A stretch of DNA of 28,474 nt from a virus (IMGVR_UViG_3300037963_002386:1-28474), one strand, 5' to 3'. Shown: positions 20,690 to 28,226, numbered from the stretch's first letter. The notes: a model not told the origin generated them from the letters alone. Numbers and translations: made by a program.

Positions 20690-21403
20690 TTATAGATTCA
20701 TCGGTTGGTTTATAGCATACTTTCCTCCAAAAATAACACTACAAGAAATAGCTGGTTTTCGAAAATTTCGACCATAAGCCATAGCATAAGTTTCATGATT
20801 GATCCCACAACCGACAGCACATCCAAAGATTTTAAAATTAGCGCCAACGGCCCACTCGACCCCACACTCCGTATGCCTATGGCCCTGCACAGTGGACATC
20901 ATATCGTCCTTAGCTTTCTTTATAGCTTTACCTGATTCTCCGTGTATATATTGAACACCATCAATTACTACACGATCCGTAAAAGTCCACCCAGGTACAT
21001 TTAATACGTCTGCATATTCTTTAATCCATTGCTTAGGTATGCCCCCACTAAAAGCTTTTCTGCGAATTAACCGATCATGATTACCCACCGTAACAAAAGC
21101 CTGAGGAAAAGCTGCATGCCATTTTGATAATTTTTTTATTGCATAATCTAACTCATCGCCCGCTCCCATACCATCAGGATCGGATTCATGATATGAGCTA
21201 TAATGATTATCGATAACATCTCCAATAAATACAACTTTATTACAATTAAACTTAGCATAGATATCTTTACAATGTTCTAAATAACCATCTAAACAAAATG
21301 GCTCGTGCAAATCTCCAATACATAAAACCCTTGTTTCTTTTTTTGTAATATGCTTAAAAGCTTTTTTTAAATTACCTCTAAGTCTTGGTCTAAAATCCCC
21401 CAT
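20690..21403 (-). CDS. Metallophosphoesterase
   Basis: A 237-residue calcineurin-like phosphoesterase with the full set of motifs: Gly-Asp-Leu-His-Glu-Pro (Asp31, His33), Gly-Asp-Val-Ile-Asp (Asp62), Gly-Asn-His-Asp-Arg (107-111), Ile-His-Gly-Glu near 154-157, and Gln-Gly-His-Arg-His near 171-175. The middle insert Asp-Pro-Asp-Gly-Met-Gly-Ala-Gly-Asp-Glu is common in phage members of the family. Substrate cannot be read from sequence: DNA ends, cyclic nucleotides or RNA ends are all possible. It stands alone between a leader hairpin (21413-21448) and the AT-rich gap. Confidence 0.85.
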   Translation of the reverse strand: MGDFRPRLRGNLKKAFKHITKKETRVLCIGDLHEPFCLDGYLEHCKDIYAKFNCNKVVFIGDVIDNHYSSYHESDPDGMGAGDELDYAIKKLSKWHAAFPQAFVTVGNHDRLIRRKAFSGGIPKQWIKEYADVLNVPGWTFTDRVVIDGVQYIHGESGKAIKKAKDDMMSTVQGHRHTECGVEWAVGANFKIFGCAVGCGINHETYAMAYGRNFRKPAISCSVIFGGKYAINQPMNL

Positions 21404-21412
21404 AATAATTGA

Positions 21413-21448
21413 ATAAAAAAAGCCCTACTAAACTAATAGCAAGGCTTT
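21413..21448 (-). terminator. Terminator/attenuator hairpin before the phosphoesterase gene
   Basis: AAAGCCTTGCTA pairs with TAGTAGGGCTTT over 12 positions (two wobbles) around a six-base loop, then a T-run on the minus strand. It lies ten bases before the phosphoesterase ATG and downstream of a promoter-like pair, so it can end the lysis transcript and also attenuate the next one. Confidence 0.85.
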
Positions 21449-21485
21449 GAAAAACTATAAACTATGAAACCTACTTAAAGGCTTA

Positions 21486-21514
21486 CAAGTATAACTATTA
21501 TTTTTAATATACAA
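21486..21514 (-). promoter_or_regulatory. Promoter-like TTG-N18-TATACTTG
   Basis: On the minus strand TTG (21512-21514), then 18 bases, then TATACTTG (21486-21493). This matches the Bacteroidota -33/-7 pattern with one mismatch in TAnnTTTG. The expected start near 21480 gives a roughly 65-base leader that ends in the hairpin at 21413-21448. Confidence 0.6.
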
Positions 21515-21515
21515 A

Positions 21516-21959
21516 CTACTTTTTTAAAATTAAAACTATAAAAGCCCCTGAGATAACACCCAAGAAAAACAAAAAGAGCCACAACATCCAACCACCACCA
21601 GACTTTCGAACCTCTGTTTGTTTAATTCTTTTATTTAATCTTTTATCTAACCTTTCAATTTTTGCAGTTTCTTTTATAGTCTTTATTTCTTTTTTTGATT
21701 CTAAGCGCGTCTGTTGCCTCGTTTTAGGGTTTTTAATGTATTTATACTTTGTTGTTATTATTGTGTCCCTAACGGTCTTAAAATACGTATAACGGATCGT
21801 ATCGTTTACAATATACGGAATAGAATCTAATGTTTCTATTTTTAATGTATCTACAATAACTCTATCCTGTAATATTTCAGGATCTTTTTTTATTGCTTTT
21901 TTTAAATAGTATGTACTTGTGCAACTAGATAATAATAAAATTAATATTAAATATCTCAT
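21516..21959 (-). CDS. Unimolecular spanin (lipoprotein with C-terminal membrane helix)
   Basis: A 147-residue protein. The N-terminus is a short lipoprotein signal ending in Leu-Leu-Ser-Ser-Cys with Cys13 as the lipid-bearing residue. A periplasmic part follows with beta-type sequence and then a Lys/Glu/Arg-rich coiled coil (about 75-115). Residues about 124-145 form a membrane helix with Trp-Met-Leu-Trp-Leu-Phe-Leu-Phe-Phe-Leu, ending in Lys-Lys. Outer-membrane lipid at one end and inner-membrane helix at the other is the layout of u-spanins such as T1 gp11, which fuse the two membranes at the end of lysis. It overlaps the amidase gene by four bases, completing a holin-amidase-spanin cassette. 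Confidence 0.85.
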   Translation of the reverse strand: MRYLILILLLSSCTSTYYLKKAIKKDPEILQDRVIVDTLKIETLDSIPYIVNDTIRYTYFKTVRDTIITTKYKYIKNPKTRQQTRLESKKEIKTIKETAKIERLDKRLNKRIKQTEVRKSGGGWMLWLFLFFLGVISGAFIVLILKK

Positions 21960-22450
21960 AAAACTGTTGGCTTTTTAGTATAGATGTTTTTTTTGTTAAC
22001 TCCTATTTCTTTTAACCAGGCTTCTACATCATAACTCGGACACGCCTTAGCAGAAAAATGATAGTGCCCTGCAATTTTCCATTGAGGTTGTAATGTTGTA
22101 TGAGCTTTAACATACATTTCTAAAGCGTCTTTTTGGGCTTGTGTTCTAGTGTCTTTTGGTTTTTTACCTTTTTTATCTACTCCGCCGACATATACAATAT
22201 GCCTACTTTGTGAGTTCTTAGAACGTACTCCGTTTGTAACTTCCCAAGAATCTACATAATGATCATCGTTATAAGGTACTAACTCTTCTATAGTACCGTC
22301 TAAATGTATCATTTCTGAATATCCAACTTGCGACCAACCGCGACCTTTTGGTTTTGGAGAGGTGTGCCACCTGTAAATATCTTCTGAAGTAACCTCTCTT
22401 CCTTCAGGCGTAGCCGTACAATGTATAATCAAATATTTTAAACTTGCCAT
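21956..22450 (-). CDS. N-acetylmuramoyl-L-alanine amidase endolysin
   Basis: A 164-residue amidase_2 enzyme close to T7 lysozyme in length and motifs: Ile-Ile-His-Cys-Thr-Ala (His10), Gly-Tyr-Ser-Glu (Tyr44), and Gly-His-Tyr-His-Phe-Ser-Ala-Lys-Ala-Cys-Pro with His129, Lys135 and Cys137 at exactly the T7 spacing. Zinc would be bound by the two His and the Cys. It has no signal peptide or cell-wall-binding domain, so export depends on the holin. The start overlaps the holin stop by one base (TAATG). Confidence 0.92.
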   Translation of the reverse strand: MASLKYLIIHCTATPEGREVTSEDIYRWHTSPKPKGRGWSQVGYSEMIHLDGTIEELVPYNDDHYVDSWEVTNGVRSKNSQSRHIVYVGGVDKKGKKPKDTRTQAQKDALEMYVKAHTTLQPQWKIAGHYHFSAKACPSYDVEAWLKEIGVNKKNIYTKKPTVL

Positions 22451-22884
22451 TAACGTAAGTTTTTACGAATATCTCTAGCCTTTAAAATTATGTCTGTAAT
22501 TTTTTGTAAAAAAGAGCAGCCTTTTACAGCCTTAAATGATTCGTCAATAGACTTAACCTCTACTGAAATTAATGCTAATGCGATTAACTTTGTCGCTAAA
22601 TAATCTATACTTATAAAATTGCTTACTAATTCGTTTATTATAAAAAAGTCTGTTGTATAAACCAACAAAACCGCAACTATATAACTCATTAATTTTGGCA
22701 CTAATCCTTTTCGTGCTTTCCTACTAGATACCTTTTCTTTTAATTTCTTTGCTCTCCAGATCCCCACAACTGTATCTAATATTGTCGATAATCCTACTAA
22801 TAATATAATAGGCTTTATTGGGCTAAAAAACACTAATATTGTTTTCATAAAAACAGATGTATGTGCTACGATTAATTGTTTCAT
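22450..22884 (-). CDS. Holin (phage_holin_4-like)
   Basis: A 144-residue membrane protein with an N-terminal hydrophobic part (Ile-Leu-Val-Phe-Phe, then Pro-Ile-Ile-Leu-Leu-Val-Gly-Leu), a Leu-Asp-Thr-Val-Val-Gly-Ile-Trp element typical of this holin family, a basic loop with Ser-Ser-Arg-Lys-Ala-Arg-Lys-Gly, two further membrane segments around 68-110, and a basic C-terminus. It should open the inner membrane for the amidase encoded next. The start at ATG 22884 overlaps the stop of the 25-residue peptide gene. Confidence 0.82.
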   Translation of the reverse strand: MKQLIVAHTSVFMKTILVFFSPIKPIILLVGLSTILDTVVGIWRAKKLKEKVSSRKARKGLVPKLMSYIVAVLLVYTTDFFIINELVSNFISIDYLATKLIALALISVEVKSIDESFKAVKGCSFLQKITDIILKARDIRKNLR

Positions 22885-22961
22885 TATTTCTTATTCTTTG
22901 TCATTAAGTAAACCTGTAATTTTTTAATGTTTACTTGTTTTGGTTTGTATACTTTTTTCAT
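22884..22961 (-). CDS. 25-residue basic microprotein
   Basis: ATG at 22959-22961 overlaps the stop of the connector gene (ATGA), and TAA at 22884-22886 overlaps the holin start (TAATG). The product starts Met-Lys-Lys-Val-Tyr-Lys-Pro-Lys-Gln-Val-Asn and is about one third Lys. Perfect overlap on both sides fills the space between two real genes. Translation is likely, if only to couple holin translation; a separate function is unknown. Confidence 0.55.
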   Translation of the reverse strand: MKKVYKPKQVNIKKLQVYLMTKNKK

Positions 22962-23509
22962 ATAGCTACATCTCGTTTATCATGCCCTTGTACTGTTTCA
23001 TAAACAGGATCTAAAACCCAACCAGAAGTAAAAGCATTTTGGTCAGGGCTCATGTCATCAGACGTATTATTATTATATTCGGGGAACAGGCTTGAATTAT
23101 TATTAATATATCTTATAAATCTTTCTGTATAGTGCTCAGCAATTTGTCTTTCTTTTTCAACTAAATAGTCAACTTCGTTCTTATCTACTGTTTCACCATT
23201 TTCTGTGCCGTGTTTGTATACTCCTTTATTAGCGATCGTATAGGCCGCAAATGGAAGGTACTCAACCATAGCGAAATGAATTAGCATCTTTTTTAAATGA
23301 TTGTTTACTAGATTTAAATAATCACCCGCTAATGTCCCCCCTGCAATATCTGCCAAAATTTTTTCTAGTAAATTACTTCCTGCATAGTTTTGGATATGTA
23401 TGTCTTGTGCTATTAAAGCAAACTGCACAAATTTATCTACATCAGTATTAGCGTTTAAGGCTGTAAACTTTGGTATATCGTTTGTTGTTATTAATAGTGT
23501 GTAACTCAT
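22958..23509 (-). CDS. Head-tail connector (DUF6712-like)
   Basis: A 183-residue protein, helical, beginning with a short strand (Tyr-Thr-Leu-Leu-Ile-Thr) and then Asp-Lys-Phe-Val-Gln-Phe-Ala and Gln-Asp-Ile-His-Ile-Gln-Asn-Tyr-Ala-Gly, like DUF6712 head-tail connector proteins of Bacteroidota phages. It follows the portal gene, as connectors usually do. The C-terminal 40 residues are polar and probably flexible. It should form the ring under the portal. Confidence 0.65.
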   Translation of the reverse strand: MSYTLLITTNDIPKFTALNANTDVDKFVQFALIAQDIHIQNYAGSNLLEKILADIAGGTLAGDYLNLVNNHLKKMLIHFAMVEYLPFAAYTIANKGVYKHGTENGETVDKNEVDYLVEKERQIAEHYTERFIRYINNNSSLFPEYNNNTSDDMSPDQNAFTSGWVLDPVYETVQGHDKRDVAI

Positions 23510-23521
23510 TCTTATATATTT

Positions 23522-25480
23522 TTAAACGTCTGATGGTAAATTAGGATTATTAGGGCTGTAGCCTTTTCTCGGTAGTTTATTAGTTTCAATCCCCGCTAAA
23601 TAATCATTTTTTGGAGGAACATAACCAAACCTTCTAGCCTCTTCTCTTGTGATCTCTACTGTGTTATAACTTGAAATATTTTCTTTCTCTGAAGCTGCTA
23701 CATATACTCTTCGGTTGAAGTAATGTTTGCAGCGAACCCCTCCTTTCCACGTGAACAGATCGTAGTTTGCACTGCCGCCCTCACCAAATCCAGGGTTTGG
23801 ATTCATTGAGCTTAGTTTATTAATATCCTCAAGTCTATACAACTTTTGTGCTCGCATCATTTCTTTGCAAAATTTTCTTTGCGGAGATGGATTGCCAGCG
23901 TAAACATATCGTACTTTAAAATAAAAGCCGTTAACTTCTTTATCCTGTTCGCTAGGTTTATTAGGGGCTGCTCTACCTGTTGCAAATTTTAAAACTTTTG
24001 ATAATGTTGTTTGATTCTTTTTTTGTAATTCAGCTTCCCACTCCCTAACCTGGTTATTATAAAACTCTTCTGTTGCGAGATCTACCGGCCTTTCATCAAT
24101 TAAAATCCAATCTTCTGATTCTTCCTCCCCTAGTTCTGATATAGCTTTAAATAATTCTTTATCTGAATTTAAAGTTACTGCAGGATCAACATTACCATCT
24201 TCTTTTATCCCAACAATTGCTCTAGCTCGCTCCTCGTTAATAGTAGGGAAACCTGCTTGTATAACTTGTACTCCGGATTCTGGTGTTAAAGTGCCTTCCC
24301 CCACTGCTTGTACAATAGATACAAGACTACTAATCTGCGCACCATTCATGGCTGTAGCTGCTACATTTTCAGCATCAGCAGTTATTGCCATCTCTTGAAC
24401 AGATTCCATTAAGTCAAGGCGTTTAAAATAAAGATTTAAAGCACAGTTATTAAAAGCTAAATAGCTATTTACTTTTTCAATAATAGCATCTTGAAAAGTT
24501 TTTATACTTTGATTATAAAATACCTTTACAGCCATTTCTATTTCATCAGCATTTGAGCTAAAACCGTGGTTTTCATTAGTGATTCCAACGAGCATTGGGC
24601 TCACAATTTGATGAGCATTCAATAGCTTAGCTTGGGCCTCGTTAGATAAATAAGCGTAATGCTCAGGAGCATCTGAAAGTGCTATATCGTCTATAGTAGT
24701 TTTCGATTCCTGGTTAGAATTAAAAGCTACAATAACTCGATCACCTTTTGCCCCAGTTAACTTACCTTTTACTTGTCTTGATATAGCACGTTGTTCTTCA
24801 TCCGAAGGTACCCCATTATTAAAATTAATAACTTTAGATCCGCTGAAAGAGTTGTTAACATCATTAATTTGAAATTCAGAAATAGATTCTTCAAGAACCG
24901 CATAAGGCAAACCACCATGATAATCCACATCTGTATAGTATTTTTTGTCAACCGAAATTAATTTAACGCAATCTATTTCGATTGGATCTTTACTTGTACC
25001 AAAAGCAGAGTATTTTACAGGCGGGTATTTTCTTACATTTTCCCAATCGTCTGAATAATAGTATGTATCAATAACACCTTCCTCGTTACATTTACCTACT
25101 CTAATTAATCTTGTTGGTATATAATCAACCTTAACAATTTTAGTATGTTGCTTATTATAAATAATCTGGAAATATCCAGCTCCTAGCATTTTAAAGTTAA
25201 GAGCTATCCCTCTTAATACGTCTCCACTAATCATAGCTTTCATCATAGCATACTCATTAGGCTTTCTTGAAGCGTCTAAAGCATGCAATCCTCTACCATA
25301 AATTAACTTTGCTACGTTGTTGATCACGGCATTGTTCGTTGTTGAGTTTTTATATCGCTCAATTATCCAATCATAATAATCATTTTTAATACCATATTCT
25401 ATCCAATCCTTATTATTAGATTCTATTACCTCAGGCTTTTCGTAAGTTGCTAATTCTACTATATGTATGTTATTATCCAT
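23522..25480 (-). CDS. Portal protein with C-terminal Cys/His extension
   Basis: A 652-residue portal. The N-terminal 450 residues have the family course: Trp-Ile-Glu-Tyr-Gly near 26-30, Tyr-Gly-Arg-Gly-Leu, Gly-Ala-Gly-Tyr-Phe-Gln-Ile, Val-Asp-Tyr-Ile-Pro, Asp-Val-Asp-Tyr-His-Gly-Gly-Leu-Pro-Tyr and Glu-Ala-Gln-Ala-Lys-Leu-Leu. From about residue 517 there is an extra domain with Arg-Lys-Phe-Cys-Lys-Glu-Met-Met (Cys538), Phe-Gly-Glu-Gly-Gly, Phe-Thr-Trp-Lys-Gly-Gly-Val-Arg-Cys-Lys-His (Cys584) and Asn-Arg-Arg-Val-Tyr. This may be a minor-head-like (MuF-type) module. The start overlaps the upstream stop (TAATG). Portal is clear; the extension is not. Confidence 0.82.
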   Translation of the reverse strand: MDNNIHIVELATYEKPEVIESNNKDWIEYGIKNDYYDWIIERYKNSTTNNAVINNVAKLIYGRGLHALDASRKPNEYAMMKAMISGDVLRGIALNFKMLGAGYFQIIYNKQHTKIVKVDYIPTRLIRVGKCNEEGVIDTYYYSDDWENVRKYPPVKYSAFGTSKDPIEIDCVKLISVDKKYYTDVDYHGGLPYAVLEESISEFQINDVNNSFSGSKVINFNNGVPSDEEQRAISRQVKGKLTGAKGDRVIVAFNSNQESKTTIDDIALSDAPEHYAYLSNEAQAKLLNAHQIVSPMLVGITNENHGFSSNADEIEMAVKVFYNQSIKTFQDAIIEKVNSYLAFNNCALNLYFKRLDLMESVQEMAITADAENVAATAMNGAQISSLVSIVQAVGEGTLTPESGVQVIQAGFPTINEERARAIVGIKEDGNVDPAVTLNSDKELFKAISELGEEESEDWILIDERPVDLATEEFYNNQVREWEAELQKKNQTTLSKVLKFATGRAAPNKPSEQDKEVNGFYFKVRYVYAGNPSPQRKFCKEMMRAQKLYRLEDINKLSSMNPNPGFGEGGSANYDLFTWKGGVRCKHYFNRRVYVAASEKENISSYNTVEITREEARRFGYVPPKNDYLAGIETNKLPRKGYSPNNPNLPSDV

Positions 25481-25800
25481 TATATTATTATAAAGTCATT
25501 ATTAGATGATCTCTCTGTATATGTACCGCTATTAATTGTATAGTCTGCAATAGTTTGATTTGTACAAAATATTCTACCCTTATAAACTATCTCTGTTCCA
25601 TTCTTTACATCAAAACTGTATTGCTGACCTTGCTTTAAAGTAAACGTCCCTGAGATAACCATAAAGTATCTATCAAAGGTAGGTGTTATAGAATAGCTTG
25701 TTGATCCTTCAACACCTTTTATAACTAAACTGTCAGCCTGGTTTACTCTTGGAATTATTTTAAAATTTTGGCTTGTGCCTTGTTCTTTTAATATTACCAT
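25480..25800 (-). CDS. Small beta-rich structural protein
   Basis: A 106-residue, nearly all-beta protein: Asn-Phe-Lys-Ile-Ile-Pro-Arg, Tyr-Ser-Ile-Thr-Pro-Thr, Val-Tyr-Lys-Gly-Arg-Ile-Phe-Cys-Thr-Asn, and a closing Asn-Asp-Phe-Ile-Ile-Ile. I recall similar proteins next to head genes in Bacteroidota phages, but with no known function. Sits between two hairpin-flanked structural genes and the portal. A decoration or adaptor role is possible. Confidence 0.5.
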   Translation of the reverse strand: MVILKEQGTSQNFKIIPRVNQADSLVIKGVEGSTSYSITPTFDRYFMVISGTFTLKQGQQYSFDVKNGTEIVYKGRIFCTNQTIADYTINSGTYTERSSNNDFIII

Positions 25801-25837
25801 ACTTATATAACTATTTTTTAGGTAATTTGTTTATATA

Positions 25838-25864
25838 TAAAAAAACCCACCGATTATGGCAGGT
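25838..25864 (-). terminator. Terminator-like hairpin before the 106-residue gene
   Basis: ACCTGCC pairs with GGTGGGT (two wobbles) around a six-base loop, followed by eight T on the minus strand. It lies between the 229-residue gene and the 106-residue gene. Confidence 0.72.
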
Positions 25865-25887
25865 TAATTTATTTAGCTTTATGCTTT

Positions 25888-26577
25888 TTAAACTAGCTGA
25901 TCTAGATTATATCTTTTTCTTAATGTAAACCAATTATTATAGTGTGTTATTAGGTCACTTAATGCAGCCACACTATTGTTTGGTAGGCCTAAATCTTTTA
26001 ATGCTTTTTCAGTTTCAGTTATAAGACCTTGACTTTTTTTTGCAATAGGATTTCCTCGCGCAGCTAATTGCGCCAAACGAGATTCAACTTTTTGGTATTC
26101 TCTGCCAATTTTTTCAACTTCTTTACCCCAAGCTTCAAAAGCTTGTGCCATTTTTTTTACATCGTTTGCTATAGCTAATTCGACTTTTTCAGATTTTAAC
26201 TCAACCTCTTCTTTTTTAGTTAGTCTGTTTAAGACTCTTTGATAGTTAGTCATTTTTAAATTTTTTTCTTTATCAATTTGTTTTAACTTTCTTTGTGCCC
26301 ACTCAACACCAGCATCTCCTCCCCAAGCTAACCACATTAAACGACCACATCCATCACCCAATTTTTTTTTTGAGTTTTGTCTATGACGCTCGAACGCTGC
26401 CATCCGAGCAATTGTATCACGGCTCAAAGGCTTACGATTAGCGAGATCGTTGGCCCGACGTTTTCCAACAGGCGTACCACAAGATCCCCATCCATTTTCC
26501 TCTGCGTACCTTAAAGCGATCTTAGCATTCTCAGAAGCTTGCTTAGGGTAATCGGTATATGATTCTAACTTTATCAT
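25888..26577 (-). CDS. Structural-region protein with a conserved Trp-Gly-Gly domain
   Basis: A 229-residue protein from ATG 26577; an in-frame TTG six codons earlier lies inside a hairpin and is rejected. The first half has Tyr-Thr-Asp-Tyr-Pro-Lys, Gly-Lys-Arg-Arg-Ala-Asn-Asp-Leu, Leu-Ser-Arg-Asp-Thr-Ile-Ala-Arg-Met-Ala, Phe-Glu-Arg-His, and Leu-Met-Trp-Leu-Ala-Trp-Gly-Gly-Asp-Ala-Gly-Val-Glu-Trp-Ala, a small domain I associate with phage head genes of Bacteroidota. The second half is a helical coiled coil. No catalytic motif. A head-assembly accessory is the best guess. Confidence 0.6.
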   Translation of the reverse strand: MIKLESYTDYPKQASENAKIALRYAEENGWGSCGTPVGKRRANDLANRKPLSRDTIARMAAFERHRQNSKKKLGDGCGRLMWLAWGGDAGVEWAQRKLKQIDKEKNLKMTNYQRVLNRLTKKEEVELKSEKVELAIANDVKKMAQAFEAWGKEVEKIGREYQKVESRLAQLAARGNPIAKKSQGLITETEKALKDLGLPNNSVAALSDLITHYNNWFTLRKRYNLDQLV

Positions 26578-26580
26578 AGT

Positions 26581-26614
26581 AAAAAAATAGAGCAAAGAAT
26601 ATACTCTGCCCTAT
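26581..26614 (-). terminator. Terminator-like hairpin after the tube-like gene
   Basis: ATAGGGCAGAG pairs with CTTTGCTCTAT over 11 positions (two wobbles) around a six-base loop, followed by a run of seven T on the minus strand. Confidence 0.8.
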
Positions 26615-26623
26615 TAATTAATA

Positions 26624-27169
26624 TTATGATCCTGCAACTACTGTAATTCCGTTACCTGACAATCCAGATTCAGACGAACAATCTAAAAATGGTGCTGGAA
26701 TTTTTTCTTGAGCAACCAATGTTAATGTATAACCTGAGAGATCACCCATCGCTGTTCCCGTAGAAATTGCTGCGGTCGTTACCTCTGCTCCGTTATCAAC
26801 TCCCATAAGCCAAAAATTAGAATTGTAATCTTCAACTATAACTCTTGGTCTACCAAAAGAAAGTAATTTAATTTGTTTATGTGTAGCAATATCTTGTTTT
26901 TTTAATACTGCTGTTAAAGTCTGTTCCACAAATGTAGTACCATTTTCACGAGAACTTGTAACTGATTGCTCAAAATTATTTCCCCCTTTCAATTCGTACT
27001 TATATGCACTTGGACTTCCTGTTACAGCTTCAATAACATCCTCGTTTCCTGCTGTAGAAAGATATGTTATTCCTGTAACTGCTGCGTAGTTCATAAAGTA
27101 TATGTTTTTTATACCTCCGACTACATCTTTGCAAGGCTCAATTCTACCTGCTGATATATCACAACTCAT
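26624..27169 (-). CDS. Probable major tail tube protein
   Basis: A 181-residue protein starting Met-Ser-Cys-Asp-Ile-Ser-Ala-Gly-Arg-Ile-Glu-Pro-Cys-Lys-Asp, then Val-Gly-Gly-Ile-Lys-Asn-Ile-Tyr-Phe-Met-Asn-Tyr. The rest is beta-rich with Tyr-Lys-Tyr-Glu-Leu-Lys-Gly and Phe-Trp-Leu-Met-Gly-Val-Asp-Asn-Gly-Ala-Glu. The Cys-Asp-Ile/Glu-Pro-Cys-Lys N-terminus occurs in abundant structural proteins of Bacteroidota phages that are usually called tail tube. It directly follows the capsid gene and is bracketed by hairpins, consistent with high expression. Tube versus another abundant structural protein cannot be settled here. Confidence 0.6.
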   Translation of the reverse strand: MSCDISAGRIEPCKDVVGGIKNIYFMNYAAVTGITYLSTAGNEDVIEAVTGSPSAYKYELKGGNNFEQSVTSSRENGTTFVEQTLTAVLKKQDIATHKQIKLLSFGRPRVIVEDYNSNFWLMGVDNGAEVTTAAISTGTAMGDLSGYTLTLVAQEKIPAPFLDCSSESGLSGNGITVVAGS

Positions 27170-27192
27170 TTGTAAATATTTTTAAATGTTAT

Positions 27193-27225
27193 AAAAAAAG
27201 GCAGGCATTTTTACCTACCCTTTTT
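27193..27225 (-). terminator. Terminator-like hairpin after the capsid gene
   Basis: AAAAAGGGTAGG pairs with CCTGCCTTTTT, with one bulged G and one wobble, around an eight-base loop, and runs into T on the minus strand. First of three hairpins after successive structural genes. Confidence 0.75.
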
Positions 27226-27244
27226 AAACTCTAGTTAATTAATC

Positions 27245-28201
27245 TTATACTCTGTACCAAACAATATCAGAAGCAATACCTGTTTGTACCGCTGCAGAAA
27301 ATCGCATAATTATTCTTACATTTTGACTCCCATCAATTGGCGCCATATCGATCACACGTACTTCTTGTGTGTCTGAAAGTAGAGAACATCCGAAAAATAA
27401 GTTTGACTTTTGAGCACATACTGCTTTATTAGCACCAAGCCCTTGAGCAACTACTACAGGAATACCATCAAATGATAATGCTGATCCTCCGTTAGCTGTT
27501 GAATACCACATTGTACCTTGACCATTTATACCGTTAGCTCCTAGTCCAGCAGCTCCGTAACCTCCAAGACTTCTCACGTAAGCGCGGGCTACGTTTGGTG
27601 CTACATAAATATGTAGATCTTCCTTCCCATATAAAGGAGTAGGTAAAGCATCAACGATTTTTCCAAGCTCAGCTTGAACAGTTGCAGATGCACCAATTGC
27701 TGTAGATGCACCAGCTACGTCAACAACGTCAGCGTCAGCGTCTAAAAGATCAGAGAACCCTGTAAATTCGTCAGCGTCTCCCGTTGATCCTTCCCAAATA
27801 TTTGACTCAATGTTATTAGCTACCTTTGCCGCTGTATAAGCGATCACAAACTCTTCAAAAGAAGGAGCTAAGTTATCAAATGCAGAGAACCCCATTTGTT
27901 CTGCTTGCCATGAATTATGTAATTCTTTTTTACATAAGCTCATATTTACTTGATAATCAGATACTTCGATAACACGTTCAGTTAATGTTAATGCACCACT
28001 TGCTGTAAAATCACAAGTTGCTGCTTTTACCACGTTGTTATCTAATGAACCTACTTGTAAAACTGCTTTGTGTTTTACGTTAGGCATAATTGTAATTAGA
28101 CCTTTGTCTAATGTTGATGCACTCAATAAAGCTGCGGATATGTATTTCCCCGCGAATTCCCCATTATAAGTGCTAGTTAAAGCTGGATTTCCTGTCGCCA
28201 T
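27245..28201 (-). CDS. Major capsid protein
   Basis: A 318-residue protein of the Bacteroidota phage capsid type, very likely HK97-fold. Features: Tyr-Asn-Gly-Glu-Phe-Ala-Gly-Lys-Tyr-Ile near 12-21, Asp-Lys-Gly-Leu-Ile-Thr-Ile-Met-Pro-Asn-Val-Lys, Val-Asn-Met-Ser-Leu-Cys-Lys-Lys-Glu-Leu, Ile-Glu-Ser-Asn-Ile-Trp-Glu-Gly, Gly-Lys-Glu-Asp-Leu-His-Ile-Tyr-Val-Ala-Pro, and Phe-Asp-Gly-Ile-Pro-Val-Val-Val-Ala near 245. It follows the protease and scaffold-like genes, the canonical order for those three. Codon use looks more GC-rich than that of the neighbouring small genes, as expected of a highly expressed gene. Confidence 0.88.
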   Translation of the reverse strand: MATGNPALTSTYNGEFAGKYISAALLSASTLDKGLITIMPNVKHKAVLQVGSLDNNVVKAATCDFTASGALTLTERVIEVSDYQVNMSLCKKELHNSWQAEQMGFSAFDNLAPSFEEFVIAYTAAKVANNIESNIWEGSTGDADEFTGFSDLLDADADVVDVAGASTAIGASATVQAELGKIVDALPTPLYGKEDLHIYVAPNVARAYVRSLGGYGAAGLGANGINGQGTMWYSTANGGSALSFDGIPVVVAQGLGANKAVCAQKSNLFFGCSLLSDTQEVRVIDMAPIDGSQNVRIIMRFSAAVQTGIASDIVWYRV

Positions 28202-28226
28202 TTTTTTACTTTTTTATAAATTAAAA

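Noticed and set aside
26578-26595. Longer start for the 229-residue gene at TTG 26595
   Set aside because: The TTG lies in the stem of a terminator-like hairpin; ATG at 26577 gives the expected Tyr-Thr-Asp-Tyr-Pro domain start.
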